NCBI GenBank assembly: GCA_003001795.1
Contig: PVNI01000022.1
Span: 52,072-116,071, forward strand
Reading direction: 5' to 3'
Source: Actinomadura viridilutea
GTDB lineage: Bacteria; Actinomycetota; Actinomycetes; Streptosporangiales; Streptosporangiaceae
DNA: 64,000 bases
This document shows positions 1-7,634 of the stretch, piece by piece. Every line of letters begins with the position of its first letter. Position 1 is the stretch's first letter. Both the position numbers and the translations under genes were made by a program. The notes under the pieces are model-generated. The model ran no database searches. It had not been told where the DNA came from and saw nothing but the letters and a program-made list of their open reading frames with translations.

Positions 1-525
1 GAGGCCGTCGAGCTGCGGTACCGCCGCGACCGCGAGGTCACCCGGACGGCGCACCCGTACGGCCTCGTCCTCAAGAACGGCATCTGGTACCTGGTCGCGC
101 GCGTCGCGCGGCGGTCGTCTCCCTGGCCGTACCGGACCTACCGCGTCGACCGCATCGCGGCGGTGCGGGCGCTCGGGGAGCCGTTCCCGCGCGACCGGGA
201 GTTCGACCTCGCCGGGTACTGGGCGGAGCAGGCCGAGGAGTTCCTGCGCTCGATGCTGCGCGACGAGATCACGGTGCGGTTGAGCCCGGCGGGCCTGCGG
301 TGGCTGCGCCACGCCGTGGAGCCGTACGCCGCGCGCCGGGCGGTCGAGCGGGCCGGGGAGCCCGACGAGCGGGGCTGGGTGACCACCAGGCTGCCCGTCG
401 AGTCCCCGGACGTCGCCCACGCGCAGCTGCTGGCCCTGGGGCCGGAGGTGGAGGTGCTCGACCCGCCGGAGCTGCGCGCCCGCATGGCCGACAGCGCCGC
501 CCGGCTGGCCGCGCTCTACCGATAG
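1..525 (+). CDS. WYL-domain transcriptional regulator, C-terminal part (5' truncated)
   Basis: The reading frame is open from base 1 to a TAG at 523-525 and is cut at its 5' end by the window. The visible 174 residues begin inside a WYL domain: a PYGLVLKNGIWYLVAR segment (about residues 19-34) followed by YRTYRVDRI is the typical core of that fold. The rest is the C-terminal extension (WCX-like). WYL proteins are usually HTH repressors whose WYL domain senses nucleotides or other ligands; the HTH would lie upstream, outside the window. It converges tail-to-tail with the SDR gene with a 1-base gap, and a small CTACCG/CGGTAG inverted repeat spans the junction. Family call is secure; target genes cannot be inferred. 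Confidence 0.85.
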   Translation, partial: EAVELRYRRDREVTRTAHPYGLVLKNGIWYLVARVARRSSPWPYRTYRVDRIAAVRALGEPFPRDREFDLAGYWAEQAEEFLRSMLRDEITVRLSPAGLRWLRHAVEPYAARRAVERAGEPDERGWVTTRLPVESPDVAHAQLLALGPEVEVLDPPELRARMADSAARLAALYR

Positions 526-526
526 C

Positions 527-1483
527 TCACCGGTAGCCGGTGACGTCGGCGGGCTTGCCCGCGTCCTGGACCTCGCGGATGTAGCGCCAGGCGTCGGGGC
601 GGCTGCCGTCGACGTCGGTGAAGCCGTACACCCGGGCCAGGCCGCCGCTGGACAGCGACCGCCCGTTCCACCGGTGCCGGTCGGGGTCGGCGGCCAGCGC
701 GACGACGGCCCGTCCCACGAACGCCGGGGACTCGGAGATCGCGAAGTGCGGGTCGACCTTCGTGCCGTCCGTCCAGGTGTCCTCGGTGACCCCGAAGTGC
801 TCGAGCATCGCCTCCGAGCGCAGCCAGCCCGGGGTCAGCGCCACCGCCGTGCAGCCGTGCTCCTTGATCTCCTCGGCCCAGGCCAGCCCCATCCGGATCA
901 CCGACCATTTGGCCAGGTCGTAGTAGAAGCCGGTCGCCCTGCGGTAGGCGGAGTTGTACTCCAGCGTGCCGTCGGTCATCTCGACCACCAGCCCGCCGGG
1001 GTTGCGGATGAGCAGCGGCAGCGCGTGGCGGGCGGTGACGATGTGGGTCTCCACGCCGAGGCGCAGCATGCGCAGTCCTTTGTCCAGATCCATCCGCCAC
1101 ATCGGGGTGTCCCACTCGCCGAGGTGGTCGGCGCCCCAGATGTCGTTGACCAGGATGTCGAGGCGTCCGTGGTCGGCGTCGATCCGCCGCACCACCGCGG
1201 CGACCTGGTCGGGGTCCAGGTGGTCGGCGGCGATCGCGATGCCCTCGCCGCCGGCGGCGGTGACGAGCTCGGCGGTCTCCTCGATGGTCTCGGGGCGGTC
1301 CATCTCGGACCGCCGCCCCCGGGTGGTGCGTCCGGTGACGTAGACGGTCGCGCCCGCGGCGCCGAGTTCGACGGCGACGCCCCGGCCGGCGCCGCGGGTC
1401 GCCCCGGCCACCAGCGCGATCCTGCCTGACAACGCTTTCGCCCGCGCGTTATCGGTCTCGTTCACGGTCTCGTTCGCGGTCAT
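527..1483 (-). CDS. SDR family NAD(P)-dependent oxidoreductase
   Basis: A 318-residue short-chain dehydrogenase/reductase with a Rossmann fold. The glycine-rich cofactor motif GATRGAGRG is at residues 27-35, NDIWG at 113-117 stands in for the usual NNAG, and the YxxxK pair is Y188/K192. The usual catalytic Ser about 13 residues before the Tyr is not evident; Thr170/Thr173 lie nearby, so this is a divergent SDR subgroup. The N-terminal 20 residues are a polar leader rich in NET repeats and the true start could be slightly internal. An inverted repeat sits about 20 bp upstream of the start and probably controls it. Substrate unknown. Confidence 0.85.
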   Translation of the reverse strand: MTANETVNETDNARAKALSGRIALVAGATRGAGRGVAVELGAAGATVYVTGRTTRGRRSEMDRPETIEETAELVTAAGGEGIAIAADHLDPDQVAAVVRRIDADHGRLDILVNDIWGADHLGEWDTPMWRMDLDKGLRMLRLGVETHIVTARHALPLLIRNPGGLVVEMTDGTLEYNSAYRRATGFYYDLAKWSVIRMGLAWAEEIKEHGCTAVALTPGWLRSEAMLEHFGVTEDTWTDGTKVDPHFAISESPAFVGRAVVALAADPDRHRWNGRSLSSGGLARVYGFTDVDGSRPDAWRYIREVQDAGKPADVTGYR

Positions 1484-1502
1484 GCCGCCGATGCTCGCAG
1501 CG

Positions 1503-1527
1503 ATACCTGTCAGTGAATGTCAGGTAT
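1503..1527. promoter_or_regulatory. Inverted-repeat operator candidate upstream of SDR gene
   Basis: Perfect 7-bp arms ATACCTG (1503-1509) and CAGGTAT (1521-1527) flank an 11-bp spacer, 20-44 bp upstream of the SDR start. Size and symmetry resemble sites of TetR-type repressors. No adjacent regulator gene is in the window except the partial WYL gene, so the cognate protein is unknown. Confidence 0.45.
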
Positions 1528-1640
1528 TCACACCCGAACGATCCGACGAAGCCGATCACGCGGGAAGCGAGGGCGCGACGCGTCCGGATCATCCGCACGC
1601 CGAGCCCGGAGATCCGCCGCGCCAGGGAAGGCGAGCTGGA

Positions 1641-1663
1641 CGGAGGGGGTCGAACCCCCTCCG
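1641..1663. other. Strong GC hairpin in the intergenic gap 1484-1825
   Basis: Arms CGGAGGGGGT (1641-1650) and ACCCCCTCCG (1654-1663) form a 10-bp stem with a 3-base loop. On the minus strand it reads like a tRNA T-arm (G-stem, TTCGACC, C-stem). It lies 163 bp beyond the stop of trpEG on the same strand and could be its terminator, but no T-run follows. Apart from this hairpin and the SDR operator, I see no gene in 1484-1825. Confidence 0.4.
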
Positions 1664-1825
1664 ACCGGGGATAACGCAGCGGCCCCCATGCCGGGAACAC
1701 TCGACACATGGACGCCGCCCCGCCAGTATCCCGTCTTAGAACGCGCTTCGGACAGGCCCCAGGGGACTAATTTCAGCCGACCGATTAGCCCCGCGGGACC
1801 ATCCGCAACCCGTCCCCGCGTCGCC

Positions 1826-4000
1826 TCAGCGCGCCTCGCGGCGGCACAGGCGCAGCACGTTCGCGATGACGCGGTGCCCGGCCCGGCCCTGCGCGGTGAG
1901 GATCGACTCGGGATGGAACTGCACCGCCCAGCGGCGCCGCGCCGGGTCCTCGATCGCCATGACCACGTCGCCGGTCAGCGCCGTCACCTGGAAGCCCTTG
2001 ACCCGGTCGGGCGTGGCGTGCAGGGAGTGGTAGCGGGCCGCGGTGAACTCGTCGGGCAGCCCCCGCAGCAGCTCGCCGCCCGCGACCTTGACCGTTCCCG
2101 GCTTGCCGTGGGCGGGCTCGCTCAGCAGCGACAGCTCGCCGCCCGCGTGCTCGACCATCGCCTGCAGGCCCAGGCACACGCCGAACACCGGCAGGCCGCG
2201 GGCGTCCAGGGCGTCCAGCAGCTCCGCGGTGGCGAAGTCCGCGGGGCGTCCCGGGCCGGGCGACAGCACCACCAGGTCGGGGGCGTGCTCGTCCAGCAGC
2301 CGGTGCGGGAAGCCGTGCCGCAGCGTCAACACCTCGGCGCCCTGCTGGCGGAAGTAGTCGGCCAGGGTGTTGACGAACGAGTCCTCGTGGTCGACCAGCA
2401 GCACCTTCAGGCCGACCCCCGCCCGCTCCGGCTCGGGCCCGGCGTCGGCGTCCGCGGCGGCCCGCGGGTCCTGGGACGCCTCCAGCGCCTGCAGCAGCGC
2501 GCTGGCCTTCAGGTACGTCTCGCGCTCCTCCGCCTCCGGGTCGGAGTCGTACAGCAGGGTCGCCCCGGCCCGCACCGTGGCGACGCCGTCGCGGATCTGC
2601 GCGGTGCGCAGCGTGAGCCCGGTGTTCATCGAGCCGTCGAACCCGACGTACCCGACCGCCCCGCCGTACCAGCGGCGCGGCGCGTCCTCGTGGTCCTCGA
2701 TGAACTGCATGGCCCACGTCTTGGGCGCCCCGGTGACGGTGACCGCCCACATATGGGTGAGGAACGCGTCGAACGCGTCGAACCCGGGCCGCAGCCGCCC
2801 CTCGATGTGGTCGACGGTGTGGATCAGCCGCGAGTACAGCTCGATCTGCCGCCGCCCCAGCACCTTGACGCTGCCGGGCACGCAGATCCGCGACTTGTCG
2901 TTGCGGTCCACGTCGGTGCACATGGTCAGCTCGGACTCGTCCTTGGCCGAGGCCAGAATGGCGCGGATCTGCTCGGCGTCCTCCAGCGGGTCCCGGCCCC
3001 GGCGGATCGTCCCGGCGATCGGGCAGGTCTCCACGCGGTCTCCGGTGACCCGCACGAACATCTCCGGGGACGCCCCGACGAGGTACTCGCCGTCACCCAG
3101 GTTGAACATGAACTCGTAGGGCGCGGGATTGGTCTCGCGGAGCCGCTCGAAGAACGCGGCGGGCGAGTGGCAGCGGCCGTGCATGGCGTGCCCGGGGGTC
3201 ACCTCGAACAGGTCGCCCCGCCTGAACCTCTCCTTGGCCTCCCGCACCATCCGCGCGTACGCGCCCGGCACCGGCTGCGGCGGCAGCTCGCCGGGGACGT
3301 CCGGGACGGGGGTGGGCTCGGTGCGGCGCGGCAGCCCGGCGGTGCCGCGACCGTCGACCTCGAAGTCGTAGGACAGCCGGTGCTGGGTCTCCCGCTTGCG
3401 GTCCACGACGACCATCTCGTCGGCCAGGTGCAGGACGAGGTCGCGCTGGTCGGCGGGCCGCCGGTGGCGCAGCCGCAGCGGCTCGAACTGCAGCGACAGG
3501 TCGTAGCCGAACGCGCCGTACAGCCCGAGGTGCGGGTCGTCGCAGCGGAACAGGTCGACGACGGCGCGCAGCGCGGTGAACACCGTCGGCTGGCGGCTGC
3601 GCTCCTCCTCGGGGAAGAACTCCTCGGTGGGCGGCACGAACACCGCCAGCCGCCGGTCCCCCTCCTCGGCGGTCACCTCCCCGGCGCCGCGCAGCGCGCC
3701 CGCCAGGGCCGGGAGCAGGACGCGCCCCCGGTCGTTCAGCGCCCGCGCCTCGACCTCGCGGCCGCGGGCGACGATCTCCACGCAGGGGTCGACGTAGGCC
3801 ATGTGCCAGCGGGTGTAGCGGCCGGGGTACTCCATGCCGGAGCTGAGCACGCCGCCGCGCCGCTCCCCCACCGCGGCGACGAGGCCGTTGAGGAGCTCGG
3901 ACCCGCGTTCGGCCTCCACCGGGACGGCCGTACGGGTCACCCGCACGCCCCCGGACGTCGCGAACCGACGGATCTGCGCTTGCTGTGAGACGGTGTCCAC
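1826..4000 (-). CDS. trpEG: Fused anthranilate synthase, components I and II (TrpE-TrpG)
   Basis: A 724-residue protein that converts chorismate and glutamine to anthranilate, the first step to tryptophan. The N-terminal and chorismate-binding TrpE part covers about residues 1-510, with PIAGTIRRG at about 328-336. The class I glutamine amidotransferase part covers about 530-720, with SPGPGRP, nucleophile C609 in GVCLGLQ, and HPES near the end supplying the triad His and Glu. I prefer the GTG at 4000 because GAGGGG lies 7 bases upstream. An ATG at 4030 is in frame but has no Shine-Dalgarno and falls next to the attenuator terminator. The upstream leader with WWW codons indicates tryptophan-responsive control, so the role is probably Trp supply, possibly also a secondary metabolite. 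Confidence 0.93.
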   Translation of the reverse strand: MDTVSQQAQIRRFATSGGVRVTRTAVPVEAERGSELLNGLVAAVGERRGGVLSSGMEYPGRYTRWHMAYVDPCVEIVARGREVEARALNDRGRVLLPALAGALRGAGEVTAEEGDRRLAVFVPPTEEFFPEEERSRQPTVFTALRAVVDLFRCDDPHLGLYGAFGYDLSLQFEPLRLRHRRPADQRDLVLHLADEMVVVDRKRETQHRLSYDFEVDGRGTAGLPRRTEPTPVPDVPGELPPQPVPGAYARMVREAKERFRRGDLFEVTPGHAMHGRCHSPAAFFERLRETNPAPYEFMFNLGDGEYLVGASPEMFVRVTGDRVETCPIAGTIRRGRDPLEDAEQIRAILASAKDESELTMCTDVDRNDKSRICVPGSVKVLGRRQIELYSRLIHTVDHIEGRLRPGFDAFDAFLTHMWAVTVTGAPKTWAMQFIEDHEDAPRRWYGGAVGYVGFDGSMNTGLTLRTAQIRDGVATVRAGATLLYDSDPEAEERETYLKASALLQALEASQDPRAAADADAGPEPERAGVGLKVLLVDHEDSFVNTLADYFRQQGAEVLTLRHGFPHRLLDEHAPDLVVLSPGPGRPADFATAELLDALDARGLPVFGVCLGLQAMVEHAGGELSLLSEPAHGKPGTVKVAGGELLRGLPDEFTAARYHSLHATPDRVKGFQVTALTGDVVMAIEDPARRRWAVQFHPESILTAQGRAGHRVIANVLRLCRREAR

Positions 4001-4023
4001 CGGGTGGCCCCTCGCGTATCGGG

Positions 4024-4116
4024 CCCTCATCCGCCGGAGACGAGAAACGACCGCCGGATGAGGGCGGTCGCCTGCAAGTCAACGTCGACGAACCGGCGCC
4101 GCCTCTCAGCGGCGCC
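4024..4116 (-). promoter_or_regulatory. Tryptophan attenuator of trpEG
   Basis: Read on the minus strand after the WWW codons. The first hairpin is an 8-bp perfect stem (arms 4109-4116 and 4095-4102, loop 4103-4108) that includes the leader stop codon. The second is a terminator hairpin with 8-bp arms CGACCGCC/GGCGGTCG (4063-4070 and 4048-4055), loop 4056-4062, followed by TTTCTC. A competing 10-bp pairing joins 4055-4064 with 4024-4033. The GGCGG just after the leader stop can also pair with CCGCC of the terminator arm, giving a possible antiterminator. Ribosome stalling at the Trp codons would decide between the forms. Confidence 0.7.
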
Positions 4117-4192
4117 ACCACCACCGGCGGCACGGGCACACGCCGATCGCCGCCGTCGGGGCGGCGAGCGTGTGACCGCGTCCGGTTCGCAT
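4106..4192 (-). CDS. trpL: trp leader peptide with three consecutive Trp codons
   Basis: Minus-strand reading frame of 28 codons from ATG at 4192, or 11 codons from GTG at 4141, ending RRWWWRR then TGA at 4106-4108. Three adjacent TGG codons occupy 4115-4123. Leader peptides with a WWW run upstream of trpE(G) are established in streptomycetes and other actinobacteria for transcription attenuation. No strong Shine-Dalgarno is visible for either start, so which one is used is open. The position just upstream of trpEG and the hairpins that follow support the call. Confidence 0.7.
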   Translation of the reverse strand: MRTGRGHTLAAPTAAIGVCPCRRWWWRR

Positions 4193-4250
4193 ACCGCCGA
4201 GCTTACCGGGCGGCCTCGCACCCGGCCACCTCCCCGGCGGGCCGGACGGC

Positions 4251-4279
4251 CCTTTCACCGCCCGCCTTTCCTTTCACCG
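4251..4279. repeat. 10-bp direct repeat upstream of the trp leader
   Basis: CCTTTCACCG occurs at 4251-4260 and again at 4270-4279 with a 9-bp gap (CGGTGAAAGG on the coding strand). Related GCCTTT words lie between and beside them. The location, about 60-90 bp upstream of the leader start, fits a protein-binding site near the trp promoter or chance repetition. Confidence 0.4.
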
Positions 4280-4391
4280 ACCCAGCCTTTGCATCGATCC
4301 ACCTCAGGGGCCGCTGACAGCGGGTTCTCAAGGCGTGGGGATTTTGCGACGATGGCCCGCAAGGGAACGCTTACACCGCGGGAGTGGTTCC

Positions 4392-4961
4392 ATGACGGCC
4401 TCCCCCTCGCGCAAGAACACCGAGTTCGAGCTGCGCGGCGTCAACCACCTGGCGCTGGTGTGCCGCGACATGAAGCGGACGGTGGACTTCTACTCCGGCG
4501 TGCTGGGCATGCCGCTGATCAAGACGATCGAGCTGCCCAACGGCTGGGGGCAGCATTTCTTCTTCGACTGCGGCGGCGGCAACGCGCTGGCGTTCTTCTG
4601 GTTCCCGGACGCGCCCGAGGCGGTCCCCGGCGTGACCGGGCCCACGGACCTGCCCGACCGCGGCGGGCTGGTGTCGGCCGTGGGGTCGATGAACCACATC
4701 GCCTTCGACGTGCCGCCCGAGCGGATCGAGGAGTACCGCGACCGCCTCATCGCCAAGGGCGTGGACGTCGGTGTGATCCTCAACCATGACGACAGCGAGT
4801 TCGGCGTGGCCCCGGAGACGCACGACGGGGTGTTCGTGCGCTCCATCTACTTCAAGGACCCGGACGGCATCCTTGTCGAGTTCGCCGCCTGGACGCGGGA
4901 GCTGAACTCCCCCGACGACGTGCGGCACGAGCCGCGCACCGCCGCCGACCGCACCGTCTGA
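4392..4961 (+). CDS. VOC (glyoxalase/extradiol dioxygenase fold) family protein
   Basis: 189-residue protein with two beta-alpha-beta-beta-beta modules. The first opens with GVNHLALV (H19) and the second with MNHIAFDV (His about 101). YFKDPDGILVEFAAW near the C-terminus carries the conserved Glu expected to bind metal. The fold is shared by glyoxalase I and extradiol ring-cleavage dioxygenases; the substrate is not deducible. The start ATG at 4392 has GGGAG 8 bases upstream. An in-frame ATG at 4335 exists but lacks a ribosome binding site. It is transcribed away from trpEG; the shared intergenic region holds the trp leader. Confidence 0.85.
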   Translation: MTASPSRKNTEFELRGVNHLALVCRDMKRTVDFYSGVLGMPLIKTIELPNGWGQHFFFDCGGGNALAFFWFPDAPEAVPGVTGPTDLPDRGGLVSAVGSMNHIAFDVPPERIEEYRDRLIAKGVDVGVILNHDDSEFGVAPETHDGVFVRSIYFKDPDGILVEFAAWTRELNSPDDVRHEPRTAADRTV

Positions 4962-4985
4962 CCGGCAGCCGCGCCTCGCTCCGTC

Positions 4986-5048
4986 TCCCCTTCTGACCTG
5001 CCGACGTCCCCTTCTGACCTGCACCCGTCCCCTTCTGACCTGCACCCG
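4986..5048. repeat. Three tandem 21-bp repeats
   Basis: Three head-to-tail copies at 4986-5006, 5007-5027 and 5028-5048. Each begins TCCCCTTCTGACCTGC; copies 2 and 3 are identical and copy 1 differs in two bases near its end. They lie just after the VOC gene in the gap 4962-5236, where I see no gene. Could be a minisatellite or repeated binding site. Confidence 0.8.
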
Positions 5049-5236
5049 CGTCGCGGACGCGGCCGCCGGGCCGGGCCGTCGGGCGTTCCACGATCTGGAT
5101 CGGTCCACACACAGTCGTGCCGTCGCCGATATCGGCTTGTGACCGACGTGGCGGTAGTCTCCCGCACCACCCCTGCCACCGGGTCGTCTCACGATGCGAG
5201 AAGGTCCGGTGACGCGCCCGTGACGAGGAGGATCCC

Positions 5237-5458
5237 TTGCCCGCGCAATCGCCTCCGCCCAAGCGCGGATCCGACCGCAGTCCATGGAACCTGATGCTGC
5301 TGCCGGCGATCATCATCCCGCTGTTGACGTTCCTGTACAACAGGGATGAGCCCCGGCTGTTCGGCTTTCCCGCCTTCTACTGGATGCAGCTCGCCTTCAT
5401 CCTGCTCGGCGTGGCCTGCACCACGATCGTCTACCGCATGACCCGCCGGGGGGACTGA
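5237..5458 (+). CDS. DUF3311 small membrane protein, partner of the symporter
   Basis: 73 residues starting at TTG 5237, with GAGGAG 6 bases upstream. Two membrane segments (about residues 18-33 and 44-65) with a short polar N-terminus match DUF3311, a family that almost always sits directly before a sodium:solute symporter of the MctP type and is thought to be its small subunit. The symporter start is 3 bases after this stop, so the two are co-transcribed. Confidence 0.85.
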   Translation: MPAQSPPPKRGSDRSPWNLMLLPAIIIPLLTFLYNRDEPRLFGFPAFYWMQLAFILLGVACTTIVYRMTRRGD

Positions 5459-5461
5459 GCG

Positions 5462-7072
5462 ATGTCGACCGATCACCTCACCGAGCTGATCATTTTCGCC
5501 GCGCTGTTCCTGCTGGTCAGCGTGATGGGCTTCGTCGCGTCGCGGTGGCGGCGGCCGGACACCATGGACAACCTCAACGAGTGGGGGCTGGGCGGCCGCA
5601 GCTTCGGCAGCTGGATCACCTGGTTCCTGGTGGGCGGCGACCTGTACACCGCCTACACGTTCGTCGCAGTGCCCGCGCTGGTGTTCGGCGCCGGGGCGGC
5701 CGGCTTCTTCGCCGTCCCGTACACCATCGTGGTGTACCCGCTGGTGTTCCTGATGCTGATCCGGCTGTGGTCGGTGTCGCACGTGCACGGCTTCGTCACG
5801 CCCGCCGACTTCGTCCGCGCCCGGTTCGGCTCCCCCACCCTGGCCCTGGCCGTCGCGATCACGGGCATCGTGGCGACCATGCCGTACATCGCGCTCCAGC
5901 TGGTGGGCATCGAGGCGGTGCTCAAGGCGATGGGCGTCCACGGCCACCTGCCGATCATCATCGCGTTCGCGATCCTGGCCGCCTACACCTACCAGTCGGG
6001 GCTGCGCGCGCCCGCGCTCATCGCGTTCGTCAAGGACGTGCTGATCTACCTGGTGATCATCGTCGCGGTGCTGTACATCCCGTCCAAGCTCGGCGGCTGG
6101 GGGGACGTCTTCGACGCGGCCAAGGCCAAGTTCGACCAGACCCCGGCGCCCAGCGACGGCGTCCTGCTGGACGGCACCAACCAGCTCAACTACGCCACCC
6201 TGGCGCTCGGGTCGGCGCTGGCGCTGTTCCTGTACCCGCACAGCGTCACCGGCATCCTGGCCAGCCGCAGCCGCGACACCATCAAGCGGAACATGTCGGC
6301 GCTCCCCGCCTACAGCTTCGTGCTGGGCCTGATCGCCCTGCTGGGCTTCATGGCCATCGCCGCCGGGGTCAAGCCGATCAGCGCCGACGGCAAGGCCGAC
6401 ACCAACACCGTGGTGCCGGTGCTGTTCGACAACATGTTCCCGGACTGGTTCACCGGCGTCGCGTTCGCCGCGGTCGGCATCGGCGCGCTGGTGCCCGCCG
6501 CGATCATGTCGATCGCCGCGGCCAACCTGTTCACCCGCAACATCTACAAGGAGTACATCCGGCCGGACGCCACCGACAAGCAGGAGGCCAACGTCAGCAA
6601 GCTGGTCTCGCTGATCGTCAAGGTGGGCGCGGTGGCCTGCATCCTGCTGCTGGACCCCGAGTTCTCCATCGACCTGCAGCTGATCGGCGGCGTGATCATC
6701 CTGCAGACGCTGCCCTCGGTCGGCCTGGGGCTGTTCACCCGGTGGTTCCACCGCGGCGGCCTGATCGCCGGCTGGGCGGCGGGCATGGCCGCCGGGCTGT
6801 GGATGCTGTACCAGATCCCCAACCCGGCCAAGGGCAAGGAGCACTTCGGCGGGTCGGCCTACAAGCTGAGCGAGCTGGGCCTGGACACCAAGATGACGGT
6901 CTACGTCGGACTGCTGGCCCTGGCCGTCAACCTGGCGGTGGCCGCGGCGGGCACGCTCGTCTGCCGCGCCGCCAAGCTGGCGGACGGCGCCGACGCCACC
7001 AGCGACGCCGACTACACCGCCGACAAGGGCGACCCCGAGGTCAAGGAGCTCGACCTCAGCGCCAGCGCCTGA
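5462..7072 (+). CDS. mctP: Sodium:solute symporter, MctP-like monocarboxylate uptake permease
   Basis: 536 residues with about 13 hydrophobic membrane helices typical of the SSSF family. N-terminal features include WGLGGRSFGSWITWFLVGGDLYTAYTF, the family's sodium-site region. Pairing with a DUF3311 gene is the hallmark of MctP permeases, which import lactate, pyruvate, propionate and similar acids; that substrate range is inferred from family and context. The C-terminal tail (last 35 residues) is acidic and cytoplasmic. A strong terminator follows. Uptake of short acids fits the glyoxylate-shunt and methylmalonyl-CoA genes elsewhere in the window. Confidence 0.85.
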   Translation: MSTDHLTELIIFAALFLLVSVMGFVASRWRRPDTMDNLNEWGLGGRSFGSWITWFLVGGDLYTAYTFVAVPALVFGAGAAGFFAVPYTIVVYPLVFLMLIRLWSVSHVHGFVTPADFVRARFGSPTLALAVAITGIVATMPYIALQLVGIEAVLKAMGVHGHLPIIIAFAILAAYTYQSGLRAPALIAFVKDVLIYLVIIVAVLYIPSKLGGWGDVFDAAKAKFDQTPAPSDGVLLDGTNQLNYATLALGSALALFLYPHSVTGILASRSRDTIKRNMSALPAYSFVLGLIALLGFMAIAAGVKPISADGKADTNTVVPVLFDNMFPDWFTGVAFAAVGIGALVPAAIMSIAAANLFTRNIYKEYIRPDATDKQEANVSKLVSLIVKVGAVACILLLDPEFSIDLQLIGGVIILQTLPSVGLGLFTRWFHRGGLIAGWAAGMAAGLWMLYQIPNPAKGKEHFGGSAYKLSELGLDTKMTVYVGLLALAVNLAVAAAGTLVCRAAKLADGADATSDADYTADKGDPEVKELDLSASA

Positions 7073-7089
7073 GCCCTCCGTCCCCCTCG

Positions 7090-7121
7090 ACGGCCCGGCC
7101 GCCGCGTGGCGGCCGGGCCGT
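7090..7121. terminator. Bidirectional terminator hairpin
   Basis: A perfect 14-bp stem (7090-7103 with 7108-7121) and a GCGT loop, followed by TTCCCGT. It lies between the convergent symporter and DUF6285 genes and can serve both. Confidence 0.75.
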
Positions 7122-7172
7122 TCCCGTCTCGCGCTTTCCCCGACGAGAGCTCTGGGGCATCGGGGCTCCGCG

Positions 7173-7547
7173 TCACGGCCCGTCCCCGCCGCCGGCAGGG
7201 CGGTCGTCGTCGGCGCGGCCGGGAGCCGCGACCGCGAGCTTGTCGCGGACCATGGCGGTCAGCGCCGCCTTGACCTCCTCGTACCGGTCGTCGAGCGCGC
7301 CCGACCGCAGCGCGGCGGCCAGGGACGCGTCGTCGGCGAACCCCAGCGCCGCCAGCCGCCGCCGGTGCCGCTCCCGGTGCTCGGCGCCCAGCAGCAGCTC
7401 GCGCTCCACCACGCCCAGCACGTTGATCGCCACCAGGCAGTGGTAGCGCGTGCCGCCGTGCAGCGCGCCGAGCACGTCGCGCTCGAGGAACTCGCGGACC
7501 GCGGCGACGAGCTCGCGGGCGTCGGGGGCGTCGTGCGGCGGGGACAT
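7173..7547 (-). CDS. DUF6285 domain-containing protein
   Basis: 124 residues, mostly helical: HDAPDARELVAAVREFLERDV, then a HCLVAINVLGVVEREL helix, and a C-terminal ALTAMVRDKLAV segment. This pattern matches DUF6285, a small protein usually encoded with an ACAD10/11-like acyl-CoA dehydrogenase and an APH-like kinase. Here the dehydrogenase is divergent and the kinase lies 6 kb away at 13446-14414. The ATG at 7547 is followed by MSPPHDAP; reading upstream only extends through antisense of the neighbour. Function unknown; a role in acyl-CoA metabolism is inferred from association. Confidence 0.7.
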   Translation of the reverse strand: MSPPHDAPDARELVAAVREFLERDVLGALHGGTRYHCLVAINVLGVVERELLLGAEHRERHRRRLAALGFADDASLAAALRSGALDDRYEEVKAALTAMVRDKLAVAAPGRADDDRPAGGGDGP

Positions 7548-7598
7548 CGGACCTGAACCCTCCCTCGACGGGGGTCGCCCGCGGCCGACCCAGGCGAC

Positions 7599-7617
7599 AG
7601 AATGCGATTCTAGAATC
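7599..7617. promoter_or_regulatory. Overlapping palindromes in the DUF6285/ACAD divergent promoter
   Basis: AGAAT-GCG-ATTCT at 7599-7611 is a perfect inverted repeat and overlaps the 12-bp palindrome GATTCTAGAATC at 7606-7617. TAGAAT at 7611-7616 also matches the actinobacterial -10 pattern TANNNT. The site is 18 bp before the dehydrogenase start and 52 bp before DUF6285, placed to control both genes. Confidence 0.5.
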
Positions 7618-7634
7618 CAGGAGAGGTGGCCGCG

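Noticed and set aside
4027..4030. ATG at 4030 as trpEG start
   Set aside because: No Shine-Dalgarno; lies inside the attenuator's downstream pairing, while GTG 4000 has GAGGGG at good spacing.
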